NCBI GenBank assembly: GCA_946187365.1
Contig: CAMHRD010000086.1
Span: forward strand, 1 to 5,862
Source of the DNA: an uncultured Bacteroidales bacterium
Lineage (GTDB): Bacteria > Bacteroidota > Bacteroidia > Bacteroidales > UBA932
Length of the DNA stretch: 5,862 nucleotides
Direction of reading: 5' to 3'
Part shown: positions 1-5,862 of the stretch, in pieces
How positions within the stretch are numbered: the first letter of the stretch is position 1
Layout of the letters: the number at the start of each line of letters is the position of its first letter
Translations under genes and position numbers: made by a program
The notes under the pieces: model-generated
Databases searched by the model: none
What the model saw: only the letters and a program-made list of their open reading frames with translations
What the model was told of the DNA's origin: nothing

Positions 1-1070
1 GCGGAGGAAGTGCTAACAAGACCTACTTCTACCCTATGACCAAGGCCACCATCCAGAATGAAGGCACCCTGCTTCCGTTCCTGGTTGAGAAGATGAAGAC
101 TCTGGGAACCGCAGCCTGCCCTCCTTATCACATTGCCTTTGTAATTGGCGGAACATCAGCAGAGAAGAACCTGCTTACAGTAAAGCTTGCAAGCATCAAG
201 TTCTATGACAATCTGCCTACAACAGGAGATGAAACCGGCCGTGCATTCCGCGATATTGACCTGGAAGAGAAGCTCTTAAAGGAGGCTCAGAAGATTGGTC
301 TGGGTGCCCAGTTCGGCGGCAAATATCTGGCACACGACATCCGCATAGTGCGCCTGCCTCGCCACGGAGCAAGCTGCCCTATAGGTATGGGAGTAAGTTG
401 CAGTGCAGACCGCAACATCAAGAGTAAGATCAATGCAGACGGAGTATGGATAGAGAAGATGGACACCAACCCTTCTGAACTCATTCCTGAGGAGTACCGC
501 CGTCCGGGCGAAGGCCCTAACGGCATTGAGATAGACTTGAATAAGGGCATTGACGCCGTTCGCGCAGAGCTTACCAAATACAGCGTTGGCACCCGCGTAA
601 ACCTTAAGGGAACCATCATAGTTGCGCGTGACATTGCCCACGCAAAACTCAAGGCCCGCCTGGACGCAGGAGAAGAGATGCCTGCTTACTTTAAGAATCA
701 TCCTATCCTCTACGCCGGCCCTGCCAAAACACCGGCAGGATATCCTTGCGGCTCAATGGGCCCTACTACAGCCAACCGTATGGATCCGTATGTAGATGAG
801 TTCCAGAGCCATGGCGCTTCACTGGTAATGATAGCCAAGGGTAACCGCACACAGCAGGTTACAGAGGCCTGCCACAAACACGGCGGCTTCTACCTGGGTA
901 CAATCGGCGGTGTGGCTGCAGTACTCTCTCAGAGCTCTATCCGCAGCATAGAGTGCGTTGAATATCCTGAACTTGGAATGGAGGCTATATGGAAGATTGA
1001 GGTGGAGAACTTCCCTGCATTCATACTTGTAGATGACAAGGGCAATGACTTCTTTGCTAAGTTCAAGTAG
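1..1070 (+). CDS. Class I fumarate hydratase ([4Fe-4S]), C-terminal part, cut by left edge
   Basis: This cytoplasmic TCA-cycle enzyme reversibly hydrates fumarate to L-malate; in anaerobic Bacteroidales it usually runs towards fumarate for fumarate respiration. The open frame begins at base 3 with GGSANKTYFYP, matching the GGGSANKT motif of E. coli FumA/FumB, so the ATG at 36 is internal and the true start lies left of the window. Recalled E. coli FumA has 548 residues; by alignment about 185 N-terminal residues are missing. Two of the three cluster-binding cysteines are visible: TAACPP (Cys codon 117-119, FumA Cys224) and GVSCSADRN (399-401, FumA Cys318). Their 94-residue spacing equals that in FumA. 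The third (FumA Cys105) would lie outside. Other family blocks are FVIGGTSAE, GAQFGGKY, RLPRHGASCP, AGPAKTP, GPTTANRMD and the near-terminal ECVEYPELGMEAIWKIEV. The C-terminus is slightly shorter than FumA. pldA follows after one base. The family call is very secure; fumA versus fumB naming has no meaning here. Confidence 0.97.
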   Translation, partial: GGSANKTYFYPMTKATIQNEGTLLPFLVEKMKTLGTAACPPYHIAFVIGGTSAEKNLLTVKLASIKFYDNLPTTGDETGRAFRDIDLEEKLLKEAQKIGLGAQFGGKYLAHDIRIVRLPRHGASCPIGMGVSCSADRNIKSKINADGVWIEKMDTNPSELIPEEYRRPGEGPNGIEIDLNKGIDAVRAELTKYSVGTRVNLKGTIIVARDIAHAKLKARLDAGEEMPAYFKNHPILYAGPAKTPAGYPCGSMGPTTANRMDPYVDEFQSHGASLVMIAKGNRTQQVTEACHKHGGFYLGTIGGVAAVLSQSSIRSIECVEYPELGMEAIWKIEVENFPAFILVDDKGNDFFAKFK

Positions 1071-1071
1071 A

Positions 1072-1878
1072 ATGAAAAGATTATTCATATTGCTGATTAC
1101 GGCCGTTGCAACCTTCTCAGTTGCAGCGGCTCAGCAAGATGAGCCATACTATGACAGCCCATCCAAAGAGAAGCTGCCGCTCTTTGGCCTCTTCAGAGAA
1201 ACTTACGCTGCAACAGGGTTCTCCCCAATGCATGATCTGAACAAACACACTGCAGATGTTCGCATACAACTCTCTATTGCACTGAGACTTTGGCGTGTGA
1301 GTGAAGATGTGGATCTGCTTGGAACATACACCCAAAAGTGCATCTGGAACGCCTACGACGTATCCTCTCCGCTTTTGGAAACCTCTTATAATCCGGGAGT
1401 TGCAGTAGCCTGGTATCTGAACCCAAAGGTAGATATGATCTTTGAGTTCGGACATGAATCCAACGGAAAAATAAACAATGACTCCAGAAGCATAAACCTC
1501 TTTTCCGCTCAGGCTATCTACACCCCGCAGAAGAATCTCCAATTTGGCGGCAAGGTATGGTACGGCTGGTGGGAGAAGACGGACGATCAAAGAAACTATA
1601 TCCGTTACAGAGGAGTAATGCAGGGGTGGGCAACGGTGCGCACCTCAGATAACCGTCTGAGTTTCACCGCTTCCGTAAATCCTTCACACTGGTTCAGAAA
1701 CTATAACTGGGAATTCTCTGCATACTACAGACTCTCAAACAAGGGAAGTTTTCTTCCTTCCTTGTTTGTGCAGTACAGAATGGGATATGTTGAGACTCTC
1801 CTGGAATACTGGAGATATCAGTCATTTATCCGTGCAGGTTTTGCACTGGAACTTAAGCACCCTACCGGAATACACTAG
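1072..1878 (+). CDS. pldA: Outer-membrane phospholipase A (OMPLA)
   Basis: This 268-residue protein is a calcium-dependent outer-membrane barrel that hydrolyses acyl chains from phospholipids misplaced in the outer leaflet. I chose the ATG at 1072, not the in-frame ATG at 1033, because it opens directly on a signal peptide (MKRLFILL... with cleavage likely after AAA, residue 20) and the longer start would overlap fumarase by 38 bases. The active site is clear: His128 and Ser130 in GHESNGK, and Asn142 in SRSIN. The His+2 Ser and His+14 Asn spacing is exactly that of E. coli OMPLA (His142, Ser144, Asn156), and Ser138 matches its calcium-binding Ser152. Further family blocks are IQLSIALRLW, GTYTQK and ETSYNPG. 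Alternating aromatic and polar residues to the end fit a 12-strand barrel. It starts one base after the fumarase stop with no obvious Shine-Dalgarno, suggesting co-transcription and perhaps coupled translation. Its stop overlaps that of convergent guaD. Confidence 0.93.
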   Translation: MKRLFILLITAVATFSVAAAQQDEPYYDSPSKEKLPLFGLFRETYAATGFSPMHDLNKHTADVRIQLSIALRLWRVSEDVDLLGTYTQKCIWNAYDVSSPLLETSYNPGVAVAWYLNPKVDMIFEFGHESNGKINNDSRSINLFSAQAIYTPQKNLQFGGKVWYGWWEKTDDQRNYIRYRGVMQGWATVRTSDNRLSFTASVNPSHWFRNYNWEFSAYYRLSNKGSFLPSLFVQYRMGYVETLLEYWRYQSFIRAGFALELKHPTGIH

Positions 1879-1883
1879 TATTC
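1868..1883. repeat. 6-bp inverted repeat over the convergent stop codons
   Basis: GAATAC (1868-1873) and GTATTC (1878-1883) are perfect complements around the 4-base loop ACTA, so RNA from either strand could form a small hairpin at the very point where pldA and guaD both stop. There is no T-run after it on either strand, so it is not a convincing intrinsic terminator. The dyad is seen directly; any role in ending or stabilising the transcripts is inference. Confidence 0.45.
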
Positions 1884-2354
1884 AACCTTATCTGTCTTCT
1901 GATTCCAAAGTTGGAATGAATCCAGAGCCTCCTCTCTCAGAAGAGGAATAAGCGGGATTGAACGGTCATGCACCATCTTCTCCAACTCCTGATAGATGAA
2001 GTCATCTGCAAAGTCTATATCTGCAGCATCCTTACGTGTGTTGCCGTAGTAGACTCTGCGTATGTGCGCCGAGTAAATTGCAGAGAGACACATAGGACAA
2101 GGCTCACATGATGTGTATAGTATACAGCCCGTAAGATCAAATGTATTAAGGGCTTTGCAGGCCTTGCGTATTGCATTTACCTCTGCGTGAGCGGTTGGAT
2201 CGTTATCTATGGTTACGCTGTTTGAGGCACCGGCAACAACCTTTCCCTCTTTAACTATTACGGCACCGAACGGACCGCCTCCGTTTTTGACGCTCTCCGT
2301 AGCCAGATGAATGGCTTCACGCATAAACTCTCTGTCTTCTTTTGTAATCTTCAT
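1875..2354 (-). CDS. guaD: Guanine deaminase (cytidine-deaminase-fold)
   Basis: This 159-residue cytoplasmic zinc hydrolase deaminates guanine to xanthine and ammonia in purine salvage or catabolism. The zinc site is complete: His56 with catalytic Glu58 in PTAHAEV, then Cys83 and Cys86 in TSCEPCPMC. Close resemblance to remembered B. subtilis GuaD (about 156 residues) extends beyond that motif: GGPFGAVIVK near the N-terminus, NDPTAHAEV-NAIRKACK, CILYTSCEPCPMCL, an acidic DDFIY block at 117-121, and a FQLW...KVEY tail ending in Tyr, as in GuaD, whose C-terminal segment is domain-swapped. These features argue against the related tRNA deaminase TadA, although strict substrate preference (guanine versus another purine or pterin) cannot be read from sequence. 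The ATG at 2354 gives the family's usual N-terminus. It is the last gene of the leftward group, 23 bases after the GH84 stop, and its TAG shares bases with the pldA stop on the other strand. Confidence 0.9.
   Translation of the reverse strand: MKITKEDREFMREAIHLATESVKNGGGPFGAVIVKEGKVVAGASNSVTIDNDPTAHAEVNAIRKACKALNTFDLTGCILYTSCEPCPMCLSAIYSAHIRRVYYGNTRKDAADIDFADDFIYQELEKMVHDRSIPLIPLLREEALDSFQLWNQKTDKVEY
1902..1917. repeat. 7-bp inverted repeat inside the 3' end of guaD
   Basis: ATTCCAA (1902-1908) and TTGGAAT (1911-1917) are perfect complements separated by AG; as a hairpin it would open one pair to give a 6-bp stem and tetraloop. It lies 24 bases beyond the pldA stop on the + strand and within the guaD codons for SFQLWN. 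It may be chance in a coding region, or part of a structured 3' end for the pldA transcript. No T-tract follows. Confidence 0.35.
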
Positions 2355-2360
2355 ATCTCA

Positions 2361-2379
2361 AATTTTACCCTGTAAAATT
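2361..2379. repeat. Perfect 8-bp AT-rich dyad between the GH84 gene and guaD
   Basis: AATTTTAC (2361-2368) and GTAAAATT (2372-2379) are perfect inverted repeats around a 3-base centre, CCT. The dyad fills most of the 23-base gap between the GH84 stop codon (2378-2380, which it overlaps) and the guaD start (2354), ending six bases before that ATG. It could be a protein-binding operator or a weak RNA hairpin affecting guaD translation or processing of the joint transcript. The symmetry is seen; function is inference. No T-run follows in the reading direction, so it is a poor intrinsic terminator. Confidence 0.5.
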
Positions 2380-4294
2380 ACTCATTATTATTATTTCTGA
2401 GCCACTCAATGAACGGCATCAGAACCTCGTTGGAAGGCTCCGCATATCTCTCGGCCAGAGATATATGCTCACCCATTCCTCCAAGGATTTCAAACTTGAA
2501 CTCCGCTCTCTTGTAATCTACAGGTGCAGGATTCTCTCCTCTTAAAAGCGCAGCGGCCTCCTCTGTCATTGCCTTGAGTTTCAGAAGCCACGGACGTAAG
2601 TCTTCATAAAAGAGGCGGTCACTTTCACTCTCTGATTTCTCCAAAGCAAGAAGAGATGTGCAGGCTTTATTAACCGCATCAAGCTCTTCCAGCAATGCTC
2701 CAGGAGCAGGCTTTCCTCTCTTTACAGACTGCTTGTAACGCTCTGCTAAATAGCCGAATGCATCCTTGTCATAATATCTTAAGCAAGGAGCGGCACGGCG
2801 GAAGTCTGAAGCCAACGGTCCAAGCACTGCATCTGTTGCAGCAATCCAGTTTTTATCGTTGTTGAAATCTGAGTTGTTCCAGGTGTAGCAAGCCACTCCA
2901 AAGAGCGGAATCTTGGAGAGTTCACCCTGCTGCATTGGGTTGATAATTACTGTGTTTGCACCCTTCAGATTCTCCTCCAGACGGGAGAGGTTGAGAATGT
3001 GAGTCTCATCTCTGAAGTTGGTGTAGGTATCTGAGGTAAATATCTTGGTCATATCCTGGTCATTACAAGGGTAGTTCCACCACCAGCTTACCTTTCTTCC
3101 CAGCCACTTTTCCACGGTCTCAAGATCCTGATTGTTTGGAACGGACCACACGTTACATCCTGTAATATAGATATTTACCTTCTTTGGAGTAGAACTGAGT
3201 GATTCAAAAAACTTCTGTGCCCTCTCCTCCGGAACCCAGGAGTATGCATAGAGTTGAGGAACATAATGAAGCGGATTTACCATATCCTCAGGAGCGGCTC
3301 CCGGCCTGTTCCACTTCTCATCAATCCTGTTCTGCAGTTTTGTAAGATTCTCCGCACAGAGAGCCATAATGTTATCTTCTGAAGGAACTCCAACGTCATC
3401 TACAAAGACTCCGAACTCCCTAACTCCCAGGTTGTACATGCAGAGGAACTTCTCCATTATCTTATCTATAACCTCCTTGTTATCAGGGTCTGCAAAGGCC
3501 TTGCCCGGGTGGATTGCCCAGATGAAATTCACCTTATTTGCCGTTGCGGTCTCTGCAATATCCTTCATCATATCCTGAGTGAGATAGCCTATCTTCTTCT
3601 GATGTTCGGTTATCTCAACAGGGTAAGGCTCAGCCCAATAACGTGAGTGGTAGGAGTCAGACTTTGCTCCGTACATATAGGTGTTCATCTTGTAACGGGC
3701 CATAAAACGGAAGAGATCCTTTGTAACCTCAGCGCTGTAAGGCACTCCGTAATAACCCTCTATGATGCCTCTCTCCCTAACGTCCGCATAGTCATAAATG
3801 GTAACGCACTGAAGATCAGAAGTACCGTTATCCAGAATCTGCTCCAATGAAGCAAGGCCGCAGAAGACGGCATCTGTATTCTCTCCCACAATCACCACCT
3901 GAGCCGTAGGTGCGGGAATAATGGAGAGTATGTGACGGTCATATTTTTCCAGCTCAAATATACTTCTGTCATTCAGTGGCTTATAATTGATTGGAGACTC
4001 CAGGTCCTTTGAGCCGTCAATGCAGAGAAGAACATTGGAGATGCCCAACTCTATATTTCTGTCCTTGCGGAGGACTGCTTTCAACCCCTTCTCCTTCAGC
4101 ACCGTAAGCGCCCTGTTTATGGTAACCTCATCTACATTTCTGTCTGCATAAACTCTAACCTCCCTGGAGAAAGTAACCCTCTTGCTCTCACTTACCAACT
4201 GCCCTTTAACCTTAGGATAGATGTTGTACTGTGCAAAGGAAACCGAACCCGTCATAAGTAGTAACAGCGTAAAAATCAAACATTTATTCTTCAT
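2378..4294 (-). CDS. Secreted GH84 beta-N-acetylglucosaminidase (O-GlcNAcase-like)
   Basis: This 638-residue exported glycosidase of family GH84 removes terminal beta-linked GlcNAc by substrate-assisted retaining catalysis. A signal peptide spans about residues 1-21 (cleavage near SFA/QYN), placing it in the periplasm or at the surface; Cys5 is too early for a lipobox. Residues about 22-170 form the alpha/beta domain that precedes the barrel in this family. The (beta/alpha)8 barrel starts at RGIIEGYYGVPYS (175-187). Aligned from memory to B. thetaiotaomicron BtGH84, the catalytic pair is Asp299-Asp300 (GVFVDDVG); substrate-contact residues are Gly180, Lys211, Tyr349, Thr378, Asn407 and Asp412 (WWNYPCND), and Asn452 (INPMQQGELSK). 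A helical region follows to the end. It is shorter than BtGH84 (about 737), lacking the last domain. The start lies one base after the recX stop. Natural substrate (mucin or host glycans, or cell-wall fragments) cannot be told. Confidence 0.93.
   Translation of the reverse strand: MKNKCLIFTLLLLMTGSVSFAQYNIYPKVKGQLVSESKRVTFSREVRVYADRNVDEVTINRALTVLKEKGLKAVLRKDRNIELGISNVLLCIDGSKDLESPINYKPLNDRSIFELEKYDRHILSIIPAPTAQVVIVGENTDAVFCGLASLEQILDNGTSDLQCVTIYDYADVRERGIIEGYYGVPYSAEVTKDLFRFMARYKMNTYMYGAKSDSYHSRYWAEPYPVEITEHQKKIGYLTQDMMKDIAETATANKVNFIWAIHPGKAFADPDNKEVIDKIMEKFLCMYNLGVREFGVFVDDVGVPSEDNIMALCAENLTKLQNRIDEKWNRPGAAPEDMVNPLHYVPQLYAYSWVPEERAQKFFESLSSTPKKVNIYITGCNVWSVPNNQDLETVEKWLGRKVSWWWNYPCNDQDMTKIFTSDTYTNFRDETHILNLSRLEENLKGANTVIINPMQQGELSKIPLFGVACYTWNNSDFNNDKNWIAATDAVLGPLASDFRRAAPCLRYYDKDAFGYLAERYKQSVKRGKPAPGALLEELDAVNKACTSLLALEKSESESDRLFYEDLRPWLLKLKAMTEEAAALLRGENPAPVDYKRAEFKFEILGGMGEHISLAERYAEPSNEVLMPFIEWLRNNNNE
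2384..2395. repeat. (ATT)4 trinucleotide run at the 3' end of the GH84 gene
   Basis: Four perfect ATT units (AAT on the coding strand) encode the NNNN near the C-terminal end (RNNNNE-stop). Unit gain or loss would only change the number of terminal asparagines and keep the frame, so it is probably neutral. Confidence 0.6.
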
Positions 4295-4295
4295 A

Positions 4296-4784
4296 TTATA
4301 ACTCTTTTTCTATTTTCTGAATCATATCAAAAGTATATCCTCTCTGCTGTGCAAAGCCATAAAGTGAAGCCTTTTTTTTCAACTTCAACATTCTCTCGTC
4401 TTCTCCCTCTTTTTTACTGAACTTTCTCTCTATCTCCTTCTTCTTTGCAGCGAGTATACTTTTTAACTTGTTTTCTATCAGCTCTTTCTCCCTCTCGATG
4501 GTCTCCTGTCCAACCTCTCTTTTTACCCCGGCCTCATTTAGTTTCATCATAATCTTCACAGGCCCCCAGCCGGAAAAGCGCACTTTGTCTCTTACGTAGC
4601 ACTCAGCAAAACGCACATCATCTATATACTTATCCTCTTTTAACTCCGCGATGATTTTCTCCAGCTCCTTTTGGGAGGCCTCATCTCCCGCCCACTTTTC
4701 CAACTTTGCAAAGGCTTGTCTTTCCGAGAGTTCCCGCCGAGAACACTCCGCCATAAGCCTCGTTTTAGCCTGCTTAAGATCCAT
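4296..4784 (-). CDS. recX: RecX-family regulatory protein
   Basis: RecX binds RecA and usually inhibits RecA filament growth and strand exchange in the cytoplasm. The 162-residue product has the family's three-helix repeats: an N-terminal ALxxL-like segment with RRELSERQAFAKL (16-28), the hallmark KYIDDVRFAECYVRDKVRFSGWGP (about 52-75), then KIMMKLNEAGV. The C-terminal third is very rich in lysine and glutamate (AAKKKEIERKFSKKEGEDER). The length is within the normal RecX range. The ATG at 4784 lies five bases after the stop of the upstream barrel gene, and the stop is one base from the GH84 start, so recX sits inside an apparent operon and not next to recA, which is common in Bacteroidota. 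An A8 run on the coding strand (4372-4379 as T8) encodes the KKK near the end and is a possible slippage spot. Confidence in the family is high; the effect on RecA in this organism is inferred. Confidence 0.9.
   Translation of the reverse strand: MDLKQAKTRLMAECSRRELSERQAFAKLEKWAGDEASQKELEKIIAELKEDKYIDDVRFAECYVRDKVRFSGWGPVKIMMKLNEAGVKREVGQETIEREKELIENKLKSILAAKKKEIERKFSKKEGEDERMLKLKKKASLYGFAQQRGYTFDMIQKIEKEL
4372..4379. repeat. 8-base homopolymer within recX
   Basis: T8 on the + strand, read as AAAAAAAA followed by G in recX, within LKKKAS. I translated both shifted frames: a one-base backward slip gives KKK then about 14 foreign residues and a stop; a forward slip gives about 16 and a stop. 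Either would replace the last two dozen RecX residues. The run is seen; programmed slippage is not shown. Confidence 0.6.
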
Positions 4785-4789
4785 CGTGA

Positions 4790-5862
4790 TTAAAAGAAAT
4801 ATCCCAAACTCAGGTATGCACCAACTTTCTTTTTGTTGTAGTCACTCCAGTGAATGTTGAAGCTGAGCGGTCCAATCTTGGTTCTGTAAGAGTACTGAAG
4901 TCCGAATCCCCAGAAGCCGGAGTGTTTGAAACTGAACATATTGTCTACCTCGTGCCCGCTGCGCAGATAGTTGGCCATAACGTATGCGTAATGTTTCTTG
5001 GCTATCTGATAGCGCAAATCTGTTCTCAAAACAAGGAGTGAATTGTCAAATACGGAGGTGTAGTTAATTCCAATAAACGGAATCTGATGATCTACGTAAC
5101 GTCCTTCCTCCAAGCCTCCTACGTAATTGTAGAAAGGAAACTCCATCTTGTTTTTGATGTTGATTCTTGTATAGAGCTGAGGTATTACGGCAAACCTTTC
5201 TGAAGGAGAATAAACTCCGGAGATGTTTCCGTAAATGGAGGCAAAGGCTTTGAATCCGCCGTGGAATCCCAACATATAGTAGGCGGCACGCACCTTTGTC
5301 TGAATTCCGTTGGTTGGGAAAGACTGGTCATCTCTGTTATCCATCTGAGCCTCAGTAAATACGGAGAGATAACTCTTTGCCTTTGTATTAACCTCTTTTT
5401 CCATCTCGCTTAAGAACTTCACAAACTTGTAGTTATCCAATCTCACACCCAGGCGGGCATCAAATGTCCTGAAGTATTTGAGGTTTGCAAATGCAGCCTC
5501 CAAACCGTTGTAAATGAACTTGATATTGTTGCGTGAATCTTTGTCGCTGTAGATGTTTACGTCCGTCTTTTTGAAGTAGTAGTTAAAATCCACTCTTGGG
5601 AAATTGCGGAATACATAGCCGTAACTGAAGTTGGCAGTAGGATTGAATCCTAAACGGAAATTGATTGCCCCACGTCCTCCGTGAAGAGAGTTCTCGTTTA
5701 TTCCCAGATGAAGGAGCATTGCCGCAGCCTCCTCTGTGTCATAACGGGCACCTATGCTCACCACATTTGTAGGTGCAGGTTTAAAGAGGAACTTCAGAAT
5801 ATAGGCTCCGTTATTCTCCTTATCCTCAGAGAGAAGGAAGGTTACCTGAGAGAAGGCGTCAG
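4790..5862 (-). CDS. Outer-membrane barrel, C-terminal part; probably patatin-like phospholipase, cut by right edge
   Basis: Only the last 356 residues are inside the window. The frame is open to the right edge (DAFSQVTFLLSEDK...), so the GTG at 5764 is an internal valine and not a start. The visible part is a run of beta strands with alternating aromatic residues and ends in GAYLSLGYFF, a C-terminal aromatic typical of BAM-inserted barrels of the BamA/Omp85 class. The segment VSIGARYDTEEAAAMLLHL resembles the GxRFDSEE block that opens the C-terminal barrel in Bacteroidota patatin-like (NTE/RssA-type, PlpD-like) proteins, where a secreted patatin lipase domain, a POTRA-like domain and a barrel occur in one chain. 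The GxSxG lipase motif would be outside, so lipase activity is unproven. Alternatives are another surface-antigen/Omp85 protein. It is the first visible gene of the leftward group, five bases before recX. Barrel: very likely; patatin family: moderately likely. Confidence 0.72.
   Translation of the reverse strand, partial: DAFSQVTFLLSEDKENNGAYILKFLFKPAPTNVVSIGARYDTEEAAAMLLHLGINENSLHGGRGAINFRLGFNPTANFSYGYVFRNFPRVDFNYYFKKTDVNIYSDKDSRNNIKFIYNGLEAAFANLKYFRTFDARLGVRLDNYKFVKFLSEMEKEVNTKAKSYLSVFTEAQMDNRDDQSFPTNGIQTKVRAAYYMLGFHGGFKAFASIYGNISGVYSPSERFAVIPQLYTRINIKNKMEFPFYNYVGGLEEGRYVDHQIPFIGINYTSVFDNSLLVLRTDLRYQIAKKHYAYVMANYLRSGHEVDNMFSFKHSGFWGFGLQYSYRTKIGPLSFNIHWSDYNKKKVGAYLSLGYFF

Noticed and set aside
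276..701. Two long open frames antisense to the fumarase gene (276-701 and 287-652, - strand)
   Set aside because: They lie wholly inside a strongly conserved gene, have low-complexity, family-less translations and result from the codon bias of the + strand gene.
1033..1071. Upstream in-frame ATG for pldA at 1033
   Set aside because: It would add 13 residues (MTRAMTSLLSSSR) before a clean signal peptide and overlap fumarase; the ATG at 1072 opens the signal peptide directly.
1117..1590. 157-codon open frame on the - strand inside pldA
   Set aside because: It is a shadow of pldA, whose active-site spacing proves the + strand reading; the antisense translation has no recognisable motif.
1875..2354. 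tRNA adenosine deaminase (TadA) as the identity of the deaminase
   Set aside because: HAE and PCxxC are shared with TadA, but the DDFIY block and the FQLW...KVEY tail ending in Tyr follow GuaD.
2355..2366. TAAAATTTG just before guaD as a Bacteroidota -7 promoter element
   Set aside because: The consensus TAnnTTTG needs two bases between TA and TTTG, here there are three; there is no -33 TTTG at a fitting distance, and it would leave almost no leader.
4280..4294. Cys5 of the GH84 protein as a lipoprotein anchor
   Set aside because: It comes before the hydrophobic core of the signal peptide, not after it, so it is not in a lipobox; ordinary signal peptidase I cleavage near residue 21 fits better.
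4408..4415. T-rich stretches in and after recX as a terminator
   Set aside because: They encode lysine-rich RecX residues on the opposite strand, with no adjacent GC-rich stem.
5762..5764. GTG as a possible start of the right-hand barrel gene
   Set aside because: The same frame stays open to the window edge with barrel-like sequence (AYILKFLFKPAPTN), so this is an internal valine of a longer protein.

Overview
The window looks like an ordinary, gene-dense chromosomal segment from a member of the Bacteroidota, most likely order Bacteroidales. The evidence is the protein content: a single-chain class I fumarase, a large exported GH84 beta-N-acetylglucosaminidase of the gut-Bacteroides kind, and an outer-membrane barrel of the type that ends Bacteroidota patatin-like phospholipases. 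Several start codons also lack a clear Shine-Dalgarno sequence, as is usual in this phylum. The genus cannot be fixed from this sequence.

Layout. On the + strand, from the left edge, lies the last two-thirds of a class I [4Fe-4S] fumarate hydratase (1-1070). It is followed after one base by an exported outer-membrane phospholipase A (pldA, 1072-1878) with an intact His/Ser/Asn active site. On the - strand, read right to left, are the C-terminal barrel of an outer-membrane protein, probably a patatin-like phospholipase (5862-4790, cut by the right edge), recX (4784-4296), a secreted GH84 enzyme (4294-2378) and a guanine deaminase (guaD, 2354-1875). Gaps between the - strand genes are 5, 1 and 23 bases, so they probably form one transcript whose promoter lies beyond the right edge. 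The two gene groups converge, and pldA and guaD share a 4-base CTAG that gives each its stop codon.

How the genes relate. No single pathway unites them. The recurring theme is the cell envelope: OMPLA and the probable patatin-barrel protein would both process lipids at the outer membrane, and the GH84 enzyme trims terminal GlcNAc outside the cytoplasm. The fumarase (TCA/fumarate metabolism), GuaD (purine salvage) and RecX (RecA modulation) are cytoplasmic housekeeping proteins. There is no gene-free stretch over 23 bases, and I saw no RNA gene, insertion sequence, CRISPR array, attachment site or origin. I found no convincing undescribed multi-gene system. The items most worth a second look are the overlapping convergent stops with small hairpins, a perfect AT-rich dyad in front of guaD, the GH84 gene outside a visible polysaccharide-utilization locus, and the pairing of two outer-membrane lipolytic proteins.
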